A DNA stretch of 64,000 bases from Xanthomonas arboricola pv. juglandis (GCF_001013475.1 NZ_JZEF01000001.1:659472-723471); one strand, 5' to 3'. Counted from the first letter of the stretch, positions 42,039 to 51,179 are shown. Numbers and translations are program-made. The notes: generated from the letters alone by a model not told the origin.

Positions 42039-43280
42039 TCAGTACAGAATGCGCGTCCGCAAGGTCCCTTCGATCAAGGCCAGGCCTTCCTTCAACGCGG
42101 TGGCCTGCGCCTCGCTGGCGCTGACGTCGATCACCACGTAGCCGACCTTGGGATCGGTGCGCAGGAACTGGCCGTCGATGTTGACGTTGTGGCGCGAGAA
42201 CAGTTCGTTGATCTTGGACAGCACGCCCGGTACGTTGCGGTGGATATGCAGCAGACGCAGGCTGTCGGGATGCTCGGGCAGGGTGACCTCGGGGAAGTTC
42301 ACCGCCGACAGGGTGCTGCCGTTGTCGCTGTAGCGCACCAGCTTGGCGGCCACTTCGATGCCGATATTGTCCTGCGCTTCCAGCGTGCTGCCGCCGACGT
42401 GCGGGGTCAGGATCACGTTGTCGTGTGCGGTCAACTTTGATTCGAACGCATCGCCATTGCCCTTGGGCTCGATCGGGAACACGTCCACCGCCGCGCCGCC
42501 GATCTGGCCCGAGCTCAGCGCCGCGTCCAGCGCGTCGATGTCGATCACCGTGCCGCGCGAGGCGTTGATCAGATGCGCGCCGTGCTTCATGCGCGCGATT
42601 TCCGCCGCGCCGATCATGTCCTTGGTCGACGGCGTCTCCGGCACATGCAGGGTCACCACGTCCGAGCGTGCCAGCAGGTCGTCCAGATCGATCGCCGCAC
42701 GCGCGTTGCCCAGCGACAGCTTGGTTTCGATGTCGTGGAAGATCACCTGCATGCCCAGCGACTCGGCCAGCACGCCGACCTGGGTGCCGATATGCCCGTA
42801 ACCGACGATGCCCAGCACCTTGCCGCGCGTTTCGTGGCTGCCGGCGGCCGACTTGGACCACCCACCGCGATGGCATTCGGCATTCTTCTGCGGGATGCCG
42901 CGCAACAGCAGGATCGCCTCGGCGATGACCAGCTCGGCCACGCTGCGGGTGTTGGAGTAGGGCGCGTTGAACACCGGGATGCCGGCCAGTTCGGCCGCGT
43001 CCAGCTCGACCTGGTTGGTGCCGATGCAGAAGCAGCCCACCGCGATCAACCGCTTGGCATGTGCCAGCACCTGCGCGCTCAACTGCGTGCGCGAGCGGAT
43101 GCCGACGATATGCGCCTCGGCGATGCGGGCGATCAACTCGTCTTCCGGCAACGATTTGGCGTGCAGCTCGATCTGCGAATAACCGGCGGCGCGGAACACA
43201 TCCACGGCAGTCTGGCTGATGCCTTCCAGCAACAGGACGCGGATGTCCTGCTTGGGAAACGAGGTTCTCTTCGGCGACAT
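42039..43280 (-). CDS. serA: D-3-phosphoglycerate dehydrogenase
   Basis: First step of serine synthesis: 3-phosphoglycerate to 3-phosphohydroxypyruvate with NAD+. 413 residues from ATG 43280 (MSPKRTSFPKQDIRVLLLEG), matching the E. coli-type enzyme (410). NAD loop VLGIVGYGHIGTQVGVLAE, active-site region DAALSSGQIGGAAVDVFPIEP and HVGGST with the catalytic His, then a C-terminal ACT domain (GYVVIDVSASEAQATA), which predicts inhibition by serine. The frame continues upstream of 43280 without resemblance. Divergent from the FAD-linked oxidase gene with 208 bp between starts. Confidence 0.96.
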   Translation of the reverse strand: MSPKRTSFPKQDIRVLLLEGISQTAVDVFRAAGYSQIELHAKSLPEDELIARIAEAHIVGIRSRTQLSAQVLAHAKRLIAVGCFCIGTNQVELDAAELAGIPVFNAPYSNTRSVAELVIAEAILLLRGIPQKNAECHRGGWSKSAAGSHETRGKVLGIVGYGHIGTQVGVLAESLGMQVIFHDIETKLSLGNARAAIDLDDLLARSDVVTLHVPETPSTKDMIGAAEIARMKHGAHLINASRGTVIDIDALDAALSSGQIGGAAVDVFPIEPKGNGDAFESKLTAHDNVILTPHVGGSTLEAQDNIGIEVAAKLVRYSDNGSTLSAVNFPEVTLPEHPDSLRLLHIHRNVPGVLSKINELFSRHNVNIDGQFLRTDPKVGYVVIDVSASEAQATALKEGLALIEGTLRTRILY

Positions 43281-43488
43281 GGGGGAGCGCAATGCAGCAA
43301 TCGGGTCGGCAACTATGCCAGATGGGCTGCGCGATGGGGCGGTCGCAACGCAGTGTTTGCGCAGGCAAAGTCCTTGCGGTGCAACGGTTTCAGCTGAATC
43401 CAACACCGCCTCGGCCGCACGCCGTGCAGCTGGACGGGGCTGGCGTGCACTGGCACGCTGTGCGGTTCCTACCGCAGCGCCGTGTGCC

Positions 43489-44907
43489 ATGACCGATCCC
43501 CGCATCCTTTCGTTGCAACAGGCCGTGCCCGCGTTGCGTTTGAAGACCGAGCCGGCCGACCTGGAACACTACGGCCGCGACTGGACGCGGCGCTGGACGC
43601 CCAACCCGCTCGCGATCGCCTTGCCCGGCTCGGTGGACGAGGTGCAGGCGGTGCTGCGCTGGGCAAATGCGCATGCGGTGGCGGTAGTGCCTTCGGGCGG
43701 GCGCACCGGCCTGTCCGGCGGCGCGGTGGCCGCCAACGGTGAGCTGGTGCTGAGCCTGGAGCGCCTGAACAAGCCGCTGGAGTTCAACGCGGTGGATCGC
43801 ACGCTCACCGTCCAGGCCGGCATGCCGCTGGAGGCGGTGCACAACGCCGCGCGCGAGCACGGGCTGGTGTATCCGGTGGACTTTGCCGCGCGCGGCTCGT
43901 GCTCGATCGGCGGCAACATCGCCACCAATGCCGGCGGCATCCGCGTGATCCGCTATGGCAACACCCGCGAATGGGTGGCCGGCCTGAAGGTGGTCACCGG
44001 TGCCGGCGAGCTGCTCGAACTCAACAATGCGCTGGTGAAGAATTCCAGCGGCTACGATTTCCGCCATCTGCTGATCGGCTCCGAAGGCACGCTCGGCGTG
44101 GTGGTCGAAGCGACGCTGCGATTGACCGACCCGCCGCCGCCCAGCAACGTGATGCTGCTGGCGCTGCCCTCGTTCGAGGTGCTGATGCAGGTGTTCGCCG
44201 CCTTCCGCGCGCAGCTGCGGCTGGAGGCGTTCGAATTCTTCACCGACCGCGCACTGGAGCACGTGCTGGCCCACGGCGCGCAGGCGCCGTTTGCGCAGGT
44301 GCATCCGTACTACGTGGTCACCGAATTCGCCGCCGGCGACGCGGCGCAGGAAGCCGCGGCGATGGCGGCATTCGAGACCTGCATGGAGCAGGGCTGGGTC
44401 AGCGACGGGGTGATCAGCCAGAGCGATGCGCAGGCCGCGCAACTGTGGCGACTGCGCGAAGGCATCACCGAGGCGCTGGCGCGCTACACGCCCTACAAGA
44501 ACGACGTGTCGGTGCGCATCTCGGTGATGCCGGCATTCCTGGCCGAAACCCAGGCGCTGCTGCACGATGCGTATCCGCATTTCGATGTGGTGTGGTTCGG
44601 CCATATCGGCGATGGCAACCTGCATATCAACGTGCTCAAGCCCGATGGCACCAGCCAGGCCGATTTCGTGGCGGCCTGCGACCAGGTGACCAAGTTGCTG
44701 GCGCAGGCCTTGCAGCGTTTCGGCGGCAGCATCTCTGCCGAACACGGCATCGGCCTGGTCAAGAAGGCCTACCTGTGGAGCACGCGCTCGGCCGAGGAGA
44801 TCGCCTTGATGCGCGGGATCAAGCATGTGCTCGATCCTCATCTTTTGCTGAATCCCGGCAAGCTGTTCGAGATCGACGACGCGCCTGCCGCCGCGCGTGC
44901 CGGTTAG
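43489..44907 (+). CDS. FAD-linked D-2-hydroxyacid dehydrogenase (probable D-2-hydroxyglutarate dehydrogenase)
   Basis: 472-residue GlcD/D2HGDH-like flavoprotein. FAD_binding_4 domain: VVPSGGRTGLSGGAV near 65-80, CSIGGNIATNAGGIRVIRYG near 140-160 and GSEGTLGVVVEATLRL. The C-terminal cap has the metal/substrate motifs HIGDGNLHINVLKP and SAEHGIGLVKK. It transfers electrons to ETF or quinone. The divergent serA neighbour supports the D-2-hydroxyglutarate assignment: SerA can reduce 2-oxoglutarate to D-2-hydroxyglutarate, and D2HGDH recycles it, a coupling described in Pseudomonas. Glycolate or D-lactate oxidation remains an alternative. Confidence 0.85.
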   Translation: MTDPRILSLQQAVPALRLKTEPADLEHYGRDWTRRWTPNPLAIALPGSVDEVQAVLRWANAHAVAVVPSGGRTGLSGGAVAANGELVLSLERLNKPLEFNAVDRTLTVQAGMPLEAVHNAAREHGLVYPVDFAARGSCSIGGNIATNAGGIRVIRYGNTREWVAGLKVVTGAGELLELNNALVKNSSGYDFRHLLIGSEGTLGVVVEATLRLTDPPPPSNVMLLALPSFEVLMQVFAAFRAQLRLEAFEFFTDRALEHVLAHGAQAPFAQVHPYYVVTEFAAGDAAQEAAAMAAFETCMEQGWVSDGVISQSDAQAAQLWRLREGITEALARYTPYKNDVSVRISVMPAFLAETQALLHDAYPHFDVVWFGHIGDGNLHINVLKPDGTSQADFVAACDQVTKLLAQALQRFGGSISAEHGIGLVKKAYLWSTRSAEEIALMRGIKHVLDPHLLLNPGKLFEIDDAPAAARAG

Positions 44908-44941
44908 TCTTTCAGCACCTTCACATGGAATCGATACGCCA

Positions 44942-45241
44942 ATGATGCGCTCCCTCGTGTTTTGCGCCCTGACGCTGCTGCCGCTGGCAGCCGTTGCCTC
45001 CAGCCTGGCCGGGACCTCGGCCGGCGCATCGTCGGCCGGTTCGTCCAATTCCTCCGGCAGCAGTTCCGGCGACGACAAGGTGGTGGCCGATGCACGCGAA
45101 GATGCGGCCGGCTTCGTCGCCAGCAATGGCGCGATCCGCGGCGTGCGTCTGGAAGCGGCGCTGCTGCAGCTGCGTAGTCGTAGCGATGCGGCGCGGTTGT
45201 CCAGCGACCTGGAACTGGCGCAGTCCATCCTGGCCCAGTGA
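44942..45241 (+). CDS. Small secreted protein, DUF2388 family
   Basis: 99 residues: signal peptide (MMRSLVFCALTLLPLAAVASS), a Ser/Gly-rich linker (about 22-43) and the family block DDKVVADAREDAAGFVASNG followed by RGVRLEAALLQLR and LAQSILAQ at the end. Function unknown. Its stop overlaps the GTG of the DUF4105 gene (GTGA), so the two are translated together; co-occurrence of these families is also known from pseudomonads. Confidence 0.82.
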   Translation: MMRSLVFCALTLLPLAAVASSLAGTSAGASSAGSSNSSGSSSGDDKVVADAREDAAGFVASNGAIRGVRLEAALLQLRSRSDAARLSSDLELAQSILAQ

Positions 45242-47097
45242 GGTCTCCACGCCGGTGCTGGTGGCTGTGGCTGGCCGCAGCGATCGCACCGGCGGTGCAG
45301 GCCGAGCCACGCGTCGATGTCGATCCGCAGGGCCTGTCGGCAGTGCAGATCGAGGCCTCGCATGCCTTGGTGCAGCAGGTTGCGCAGCGCCTGCCGCCGG
45401 CCTGGATGCAACGTATCGACGCACCGATCCAGCTGCAGTGGCGTACGGATTTGCCGGCACACGTGCATGGCCGCGCGATCGGCCGGCGCATCCTGCTCGA
45501 TCGTGCGCTGCTGGATGCGTGGAGCGCGCAGGCGTCAGCTGCGCAGGCCGACCCCGGTGCACCGGCCACGCGCGCGGCGATGGCGGCGGTGGTGCACGAA
45601 CTGGCGCACGTGCTGGACCGCGGTGCGCACGGCGGCCTGTCGCGCGACCCGCGGCTGCGCGACCTGGCTGGCTGGCAGGTGCGTCCCTGGCGGATCGGGC
45701 GTGGCGCAAACCGGTTCAGCGATCGCAGCCCCGACGATTACGAACGCCGCAGCCCGGCCGAATTCGTCGCGGTGAATCTCGAACACTACGTGCTCGATGC
45801 CGATTACCACTGCCGGCGTCCGGCGCTGGCCGCCTGGTTTGCCGAGCAGGTTGGCGCCATGCCCGATGCAACGCGCTGCGAGGCGGCGCTGCCGTATCTG
45901 CAGGCCGACAACGATGCCGGCGCAATGTCATTGCTGGCACTGGATCCATCGCGGGTGTATTCGGTGGATTACCTGCTGGCCGAGGGCAATGCGCAGCCGA
46001 TGAGCCGCTGGGGCCACAGCATGCTGCGCCTGGTGATCTGCGCCCCTGGCCGTGCGCCCGGCCCCGATTGCCGTCTGGATCTGCAGTATCACCGCGTGCT
46101 GTCGTTCCGCGCCTTCGTCGGCGATGTGCAGATTTCCAGCTGGCGCGGGCTGACCGGCGCGTATCCTTCGCGGCTGTTCGTATTGCCCTTGAATCAGGTG
46201 GTCGACGAATACACCAAGGTGGAGTTGCGTGCCCTGTCGTCGGTGCCGCTGAAGCTCACGCCCGGGGAGATCGCCGCGCTGCTCGCACGCGCCGCGCAGG
46301 TGCACTGGAGTTACGACGGGCGCTACTACTTCATCGGCAACAATTGCGCGGTGGAGACTTTCAAGCTCCTGCACGACGGCGTGCCGCGGCTGGCCGCGGC
46401 CGGGCTGTCGTCGATCACCCCGCGCGGCGTGCGCCAGCGGCTGCACCGTGCCGGCATCGCCGACCTGCAGGTGCTGGACGACCGTGCGCAGGCGACTCGC
46501 CAAGGCTATTACTTCGAGTCGGCGGCGGCGCATTACCAGGCCATGTTCGAGGTGATCCGGCGCGGCCTGCCGCTGCCGCAGACCAGCGTGGAGCAATGGC
46601 TGGACGCGCGGCCGGACGCACGTGCGCAATGGTTCGAGCGCGGCGGTCTGCGCGAGACGGCTGCAGCGTTGTTGCTGGAACAGGCCGCGTTGCGCCGCCA
46701 GGAGTTGCTGGCACGCGATGCGCTCAAGCGCCTGCTGACACCCGGCGCAGCCGGGCGTGACTCGGTGCAGGGTCAACTGCAATCGCTATTTGCGCGGCAG
46801 GCCCAGCTCAGTCACCCGGCCACGTTGTTGGGCAGCGCCGGCTACGGACTGCCGCAAGCAGACGAGCAGCTGGACCTGAGCGCGCGCGTGGCGCAGGAAA
46901 CCGGCGTACTGGTCGACGGCTGGAAACAGCTGCAGGCACTGGGGCGGCAGCAACTGCCGGCCGAGGTCCGCACTGGATTGGAGCAGGGCGAGGCAAATGT
47001 GCAACGCCTGCGCGCGCGCCTGCGCGGGCTAGCGCGGGGTGATGCGGCTACCGACAAGCTGCGGTCAGGGATGGGGATACTTCCGCAGGCGCAATAA
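45238..47097 (+). CDS. Secreted DUF4105-domain protein with HExxH-like motif
   Basis: 619 residues with a signal peptide (WWLWLAAAIAPAVQA, cleavage near residue 22). The N-terminal third has H120-ELAH in AAVVHELAHVLDRG, resembling a zinc-peptidase helix, with a downstream E in RRSPAEFVAVNLEHY as possible third ligand. The DUF4105 (Lnb_N) domain follows, with RWGHSMLRLV (H260) and FIGNNCAVETFKLL (C370), a His/Cys arrangement like NlpC/P60-type cysteine enzymes. The C-terminal ~150 residues are helical, with many Leu/Gln. Predicted periplasmic or outer-membrane hydrolase of unknown substrate. GTG start overlaps the DUF2388 stop. Confidence 0.8.
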   Translation: MRSPRRCWWLWLAAAIAPAVQAEPRVDVDPQGLSAVQIEASHALVQQVAQRLPPAWMQRIDAPIQLQWRTDLPAHVHGRAIGRRILLDRALLDAWSAQASAAQADPGAPATRAAMAAVVHELAHVLDRGAHGGLSRDPRLRDLAGWQVRPWRIGRGANRFSDRSPDDYERRSPAEFVAVNLEHYVLDADYHCRRPALAAWFAEQVGAMPDATRCEAALPYLQADNDAGAMSLLALDPSRVYSVDYLLAEGNAQPMSRWGHSMLRLVICAPGRAPGPDCRLDLQYHRVLSFRAFVGDVQISSWRGLTGAYPSRLFVLPLNQVVDEYTKVELRALSSVPLKLTPGEIAALLARAAQVHWSYDGRYYFIGNNCAVETFKLLHDGVPRLAAAGLSSITPRGVRQRLHRAGIADLQVLDDRAQATRQGYYFESAAAHYQAMFEVIRRGLPLPQTSVEQWLDARPDARAQWFERGGLRETAAALLLEQAALRRQELLARDALKRLLTPGAAGRDSVQGQLQSLFARQAQLSHPATLLGSAGYGLPQADEQLDLSARVAQETGVLVDGWKQLQALGRQQLPAEVRTGLEQGEANVQRLRARLRGLARGDAATDKLRSGMGILPQAQ

Positions 47098-47395
47098 CGG
47101 TTCGGACCACGCGGGGGAGGGCGGTACCGGCCCCTCTCCCTGCGGGGCGAGAAGGCGCGGCGTGCACGCCACTGGCGCGCGGAGCGGGGATTGGGGTCAA
47201 GGGACGGGGCGAAGCTCCCGTAGAGGTCCAACTGCACGAGGCTTCGCCCGTACCCTTATCCGGCGCTTTGCGCCACCTTTTCCCGATGGGAGAAGGTAGG
47301 CGCTGTGGCCTGCAGCGGTAAGTCCCGGTTCCCGGTGCTCCGGCCAGGGACGACGCATTGCACCAGCTGGCACCTGTCACACCAGCCGGCGCACC
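47098..47395. other. Convergent intergenic region with dispersed repeats
   Basis: No gene. It contains a hairpin pairing the ACGGGGCGAAGC near 47205 with GCTTCGCCCGT near 47241-47251, and the dispersed block 47256-47296 (CCTTTTCCC-GAT-GGGAGAAGG), a near copy of that after serA. These probably terminate transcripts from both sides. Confidence 0.55.
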
Positions 47396-47782
47396 TCAGC
47401 CAGCCGGTTGCAGATCCGCCTGCACCGAATACTTGCGCAGCCAGTCGCTGACCTGCGCGTTGTTGCGGTACTGCTTCAGTAGCTTTGCAAGCCGTGCCGG
47501 TGCCGGCGTGCAGAATTGCGCGATCGCCACTTCGATCTCGTGGCGACGATCGGCGTCGTACGGGTCCTCGCCCGCGAAGTGCTCGCAGGTGTCGTAATCC
47601 TCCACCAGCGTGCGCACATCCTCCGGCATGCCGCACAGGCCGGGCGGATGTTGCAGCCACTCCTCATCCACCTTGGCATCGGTGCAGGCCACCGGCGCAG
47701 GTGCGTGCGTCGGCGCCGGGGCTGGTTGCGCCGTGCAGGCGCCCAGCAGCCCCAGCGTCACCACAACGACCAGCTTGCGCAT
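47396..47782 (-). CDS. Small lipoprotein of unknown function
   Basis: 128 residues with a lipobox (LGLLGAC, lipidated C16), a Pro/Ala-rich spacer to about residue 30, and a conserved-looking helical domain with four cysteines (ACTDAKVD, GLCGMPEDV, DTCEHFAGEDPYDAD, QFCTPAPARL), possibly two disulphides in the periplasm. No family recognised with certainty. Its ATG overlaps the efpL stop (TGATG), so it is co-translated with efpL, although no functional link is obvious. Confidence 0.75.
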   Translation of the reverse strand: MRKLVVVVTLGLLGACTAQPAPAPTHAPAPVACTDAKVDEEWLQHPPGLCGMPEDVRTLVEDYDTCEHFAGEDPYDADRRHEIEVAIAQFCTPAPARLAKLLKQYRNNAQVSDWLRKYSVQADLQPAG

Positions 47783-48348
47783 CAGTCGGCGCGGCCCGCG
47801 AATTCGCCGGTGGTGGTGTTGACCAGCACGCGCTCACCGTTGGTGATGTACTCGGGCACCATGATTTCCAGGCCGGTGTTGAGCTTGGCCGGCTTGGGCC
47901 GCTTGGTGGCGGTGCCGCCCTTGAGTTCGGGCGGGGTTTCGACCACTTCCAGCGTCACCGTCTGCGGCAGTTGCACGGCCACCGGCTGGTCGTCGATCAC
48001 CTGCACGTAGATGCCGGTCAGCCCGTCGATGATGTAACCGGCATCGGTGCCGATCACGTCCGCATCCAGCGTGTAGGGAGTGAAGTCCTCGTCGTCCATG
48101 AACACGAACGCCTCGCCATCCTTGTACGAAAACGTCGACAGGCGACGCAGCAATTCCACTTCCGGCAGGTTGTCGTCGGCGTCGAAGCTGGCGTCCAGCT
48201 TGGCGCCACCGGGCACGCTGTACATGATGAAGCGGAAGCGCACGTTGCCACCGCGGCCCTGCGGCGAGCTGCGCTCGATGTCGCGGATCTGGTAAATGCC
48301 GCCGTTGTATTCGACGACGTTGCCTTTCTTGATGTCGTTGGCTTTCAT
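47782..48348 (-). CDS. efpL: Elongation factor P-like protein
   Basis: 188-residue YeiP/EfpL-type paralogue of EF-P: KOW-like N-terminal domain, then two OB folds. It starts [20 protein letters not shown]. The tip loop reads SSPQGRGGN, with Arg where EF-P carries its modified Lys, and the C-terminal block [21 protein letters not shown] is characteristic. Family members help ribosomes through Pro-rich and other difficult motifs. Start 48348 is chosen on family resemblance; the frame continues upstream into simple-sequence repeats. Confidence 0.93.
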   Translation of the reverse strand: MKANDIKKGNVVEYNGGIYQIRDIERSSPQGRGGNVRFRFIMYSVPGGAKLDASFDADDNLPEVELLRRLSTFSYKDGEAFVFMDDEDFTPYTLDADVIGTDAGYIIDGLTGIYVQVIDDQPVAVQLPQTVTLEVVETPPELKGGTATKRPKPAKLNTGLEIMVPEYITNGERVLVNTTTGEFAGRAD

Positions 48349-48356
48349 GGATGTAA

Positions 48357-48455
48357 GTCGGAGATTGGGGATTGGGGATTTGGGATTGGCAAGTGCGGCT
48401 GGGTTGCAGGCGGCGGTTGCCGTTGCGAATCCCCAATCCCGACTCACCAATCCCG
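48357..48455. repeat. GATTGGG/CAATCCC simple repeats forming a long stem
   Basis: A cluster of gattgggg-type heptamers at 48363-48391 faces complementary ccaatccc-type copies at 48427-48452, so the RNA between the SDR gene and efpL can fold into a long imperfect hairpin. The same simple sequence recurs at 56424-56460 and 56684-56780. Confidence 0.7.
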
Positions 48456-48456
48456 G

Positions 48457-49227
48457 CTACTTGGGTGCCAGGCGCACGCCGCCGTCCAGGCGAATCACCT
48501 CGCCATTGAGATAGCGATTGCGCAGGATGAAGGCGACGGTGTCGGCATATTCGTCGGGTTGGCCCAGGCGCGAGGGGAACGGGATCGCCGCGGCCAGCGA
48601 TTGCTGCACCGCCTCGGGCATGCCGTCCACCATCGGGGTCCAGAACACGCCCGGAGCGATCGTCATCACGCGGATGCCGAAGCGCGCCAGTTCGCGTGCC
48701 ATCGGCAAGGTCATGCCGACCACGCCGCCCTTGCTGGCGGCATAGGCGGCCTGGCCGATCTGGCCTTCGTAGGCGGCCACCGAGGCGGTGTTGATGATCA
48801 CGCCGCGCTCGCCGTCGTCGCCGGCATGGTTGTGTTGCATCACGTCGGCCGCGGCCTTGGCCACGTTGAAGCTGCCGACCAGGTTGACCAGCACGGTGGT
48901 GCGGAAGGTCGCCAGCGGCATCGGCGCTTCCTTGCCGAGCACCCGGCCCGAGCCCAGGATGCCGGCGCAATTCACCACCAGGTTGAGCCCGCCCAGCGCC
49001 TGCGCGGCCTGCGCCACGTTGGTGGCAACCTGCGCCTCGTCGGTGACATCGGTGGCGACGTACAGTGCGTTGCCCGCACCGAGCAGCGCCAGCGCCGCGT
49101 CGGCCTTGTCGGCGTTGACGTCGAACAGCGCGACCTTGCCGCCATCGGCCACGATGCGCTGCGCCACGGCCAGGCCCAGGCCGGAGACGCCGCCGGTGAC
49201 GATGGCTAGAACAGAAGAAGGCTGCAT
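48457..49227 (-). CDS. SDR-family dehydrogenase (3-hydroxyacyl-CoA dehydrogenase type II-like)
   Basis: 256-residue classical short-chain dehydrogenase. NAD motif TGGVSGLG at 11-18; NCAG; catalytic Ser in NTASVAAYEG and Tyr-Lys in YAASKGG; C-terminal YLNGEVIRLDGGVRL. The block between (QIGQAAYAASKGGVVGMTLPMARELARFGIRV) is typical of HSD17B10-like 3-hydroxyacyl-CoA dehydrogenases, which fits the two acyl-CoA catabolism genes upstream on the same strand. Substrate assignment is inferred. Confidence 0.88.
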   Translation of the reverse strand: MQPSSVLAIVTGGVSGLGLAVAQRIVADGGKVALFDVNADKADAALALLGAGNALYVATDVTDEAQVATNVAQAAQALGGLNLVVNCAGILGSGRVLGKEAPMPLATFRTTVLVNLVGSFNVAKAAADVMQHNHAGDDGERGVIINTASVAAYEGQIGQAAYAASKGGVVGMTLPMARELARFGIRVMTIAPGVFWTPMVDGMPEAVQQSLAAAIPFPSRLGQPDEYADTVAFILRNRYLNGEVIRLDGGVRLAPK

Positions 49228-49372
49228 GCGGTGGTTCCTCGGAGATCCTGGAGGCCGGTGATGCCGGCCGGCGAACGGGTGACGACGCAGCCGGCGATTC
49301 TAGCCGAAGCGTTAGCGCGACCGATCCTGGAACGGAGCGGGAGCGGCGATGGGGGCGTGCGGGCCTGGCGCC

Positions 49373-50269
49373 TCAGTCGGCGGCCGCCAGGGCCTTGCCG
49401 ACCTTGCTGCCGGTCTGGCGGCCGAGCAACTGCGCCAGCCAGCGGCCGGTGTCGGCGAGGGCAGGCAGGTCGATGCCGGTCGGCATGCCCAGCCCGTGCA
49501 GCAGGTACACCACGTCTTCGCTGGCGACATTGCCGCTGGCGCCCTTGGCGTAGGGGCAGCCGCCGGCCCCGGACACCGCCGCATCGACCACGCGCACGCC
49601 TTGCTCCAGGCAGGCGGCAATATTGGCCAGCGCCTGGCCGTAGGTGTCGTGGAAGTGCACCGCCAATGCCGGCATCGGCACCGCCTGCGCCACGGCGGCC
49701 AGCATCTGGCGTGCCTTGCCCGGTGTGCCCACGCCGATGGTGTCGCCCAGCGAAATCTCGTAGCAGCCCAGCGTGTACAGCCGTTGCGCGACATCGACCA
49801 CGTCGGCCACCGGCACCTCGCCCTGGTACGGGCAACCCAGCACGGTGGAGACGTAACCGCGCACGCGCACGCCGTCGAGGGCCGCCTGTTCCAGGATCGG
49901 GCGAAAGCGTTCGATCGATTCGTCGATGCCGGCGTTGGTATTGGTGCGATTGAAGGCCTCCGACGCCGCGGTGAACACCGCCACTTCCCGAGCACCGGCG
50001 GCGCGTGCGCGCGCATAGCCCTGCAGGTTGGGCACCAGCACCGGATAGGCGATGCCCGGCGCCTGGGTGATGCCGGCGAACACCTCGGCCGCGTCGGCCA
50101 GTTGCGGCACCCAGCGCGGGCTGACGAAGCTGGTCGCCTCGATGCTGCGCAGCCCGGTCGCGGAGAGTCGGTCGATCAGCGCGATCTTGTCGGCGGTGGC
50201 GATCGGTGTGGCTTCGTTCTGCAGGCCATCGCGCGGGCCGACCTCGACAATGCGGACGAAGTCGCTCAC
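49373..50269 (-). CDS. Hydroxymethylglutaryl-CoA lyase
   Basis: Cleaves HMG-CoA to acetoacetate and acetyl-CoA, the end of leucine degradation. 298 residues from GTG 50269, overlapping the stop of the hydratase gene (GTGA). TIM-barrel DRE-type metallolyase: EVGPRDGLQNE at 9-19, metal-binding HFHD in ALAVHFHDTYGQA, and the catalytic-cysteine signature SGAGGCPYAKGASGNV. It corresponds to LiuE/MvaB by family; other liu genes (acyl-CoA dehydrogenase, carboxylase subunits) are not in the window. Confidence 0.93.
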   Translation of the reverse strand: MSDFVRIVEVGPRDGLQNEATPIATADKIALIDRLSATGLRSIEATSFVSPRWVPQLADAAEVFAGITQAPGIAYPVLVPNLQGYARARAAGAREVAVFTAASEAFNRTNTNAGIDESIERFRPILEQAALDGVRVRGYVSTVLGCPYQGEVPVADVVDVAQRLYTLGCYEISLGDTIGVGTPGKARQMLAAVAQAVPMPALAVHFHDTYGQALANIAACLEQGVRVVDAAVSGAGGCPYAKGASGNVASEDVVYLLHGLGMPTGIDLPALADTGRWLAQLLGRQTGSKVGKALAAAD

Positions 50270-51078
50270 GCCGCGCCCTCCGGCACCCAGGCCGGGCTGC
50301 GCTTGTCGAGGAAGGTGCCCAGGCCTTCCTGACCTTCCGGGGAAACGCGCAGGCGCGCGATCCACGCGGCATTGGCAGCGTCGATGGCGTCGCGGTCGAT
50401 CGGTGGCAGCACCGCGCGCACCAGCGCCTTGGCGCTGGCCGCGGCCAATGGCGCGGCCGCCAGCAACAGGCGGACCTGGCGCTCCACCGCGATATCCAGT
50501 TGGTCGGCGGCAACCAGTTGATGCAACAGGCCCAGCAGCTGCGCGGTGGCGGCGTCGAAGATCTCGGCAGTGGCGAACCATCGCCGTGCCTGGCGCGCGC
50601 CGATCGCTGCAATCACATACGGCGAAATCACCGCCGGCAGCAGGCCGAGCTTGCTCTCGGTCAGCCCGAAGCGCGCCTCGGTGCAGCCGATGGCGATATC
50701 GCAGCACGCCACCAGGCCCACGCCGCCGCCAAACGCTGCGCCGTTGACGCGCGCGATGGTCGGCTTGGGCAGTTCGTCCAGCGTGCGCATCAGGCGCGCC
50801 AGGGCGAGCGCATCGGCCGCGTTGTCGGCCTCGCTGGCGCCGGCCATGCCGCGCATCCAGTTCAGGTCCGCTCCTGCAGAGAACGCAGCGCCGGCACCGG
50901 TGATCACGACGACGCGGATCTGCGCTGCCCGGCCGGCCTGCTGCAAGGCGTCGGTGAGCGCGCCAATCAAGGTCGCATCGAAGGCGTTGTGCACCGCCGG
51001 GCGGTGCAGTCGCAACGTGCGGACCGCTCCCTGGTCCTCCACGATCAAGCCGGTGTCCTGCATTGCGTCAACGTCCAT
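50266..51078 (-). CDS. Enoyl-CoA hydratase/isomerase (LiuC/AtuE-like)
   Basis: Crotonase-fold enzyme, probably methylglutaconyl-CoA or a related branched-chain enoyl-CoA hydratase feeding HMG-CoA lyase. 270 residues from ATG 51078; 265 if ATG 51063 is used, and neither has a strong ribosome site. Oxyanion-hole blocks AFSAGADLNWMRGM and VNGAAFGGGVGLVACCD; the first catalytic Glu of mitochondrial crotonase is Gly here (GGGVGL), whereas the second is present in FGLTESKLGLLPAV, a pattern I also recall in LiuC-type proteins. Overlaps the lyase gene by four bases. Divergent from feoA. Confidence 0.85.
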   Translation of the reverse strand: MDVDAMQDTGLIVEDQGAVRTLRLHRPAVHNAFDATLIGALTDALQQAGRAAQIRVVVITGAGAAFSAGADLNWMRGMAGASEADNAADALALARLMRTLDELPKPTIARVNGAAFGGGVGLVACCDIAIGCTEARFGLTESKLGLLPAVISPYVIAAIGARQARRWFATAEIFDAATAQLLGLLHQLVAADQLDIAVERQVRLLLAAAPLAAASAKALVRAVLPPIDRDAIDAANAAWIARLRVSPEGQEGLGTFLDKRSPAWVPEGAA

Positions 51079-51141
51079 GAATGGGATGCGAACCATGATA
51101 GCGGCACGGGTCGTCTGAGCCATGACGCGGTGCGTCGATGC

Positions 51142-51164
51142 TAGAATTGAGAACCATTCCTAAC
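51142..51164 (+). promoter_or_regulatory. Fur box overlapping the -10 of feoA-feoB
   Basis: GAATTGAGAACCATTCCTAAC (51144-51164) agrees with the Fur consensus core GAGAATNATTCTC with few mismatches, and overlaps a -10-like TAGAAT (51142-51147). Iron-replete Fur would block the promoter of the ferrous-iron transporter. Confidence 0.7.
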
Positions 51165-51179
51165 AATCAGGCCGTCTTT

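Noticed and set aside
43390..45468. 692-codon open frame on the minus strand across the D2HGDH-like gene
   Set aside because: Antisense to a gene with clear flavoprotein motifs; no family resemblance and no ribosome-binding site.
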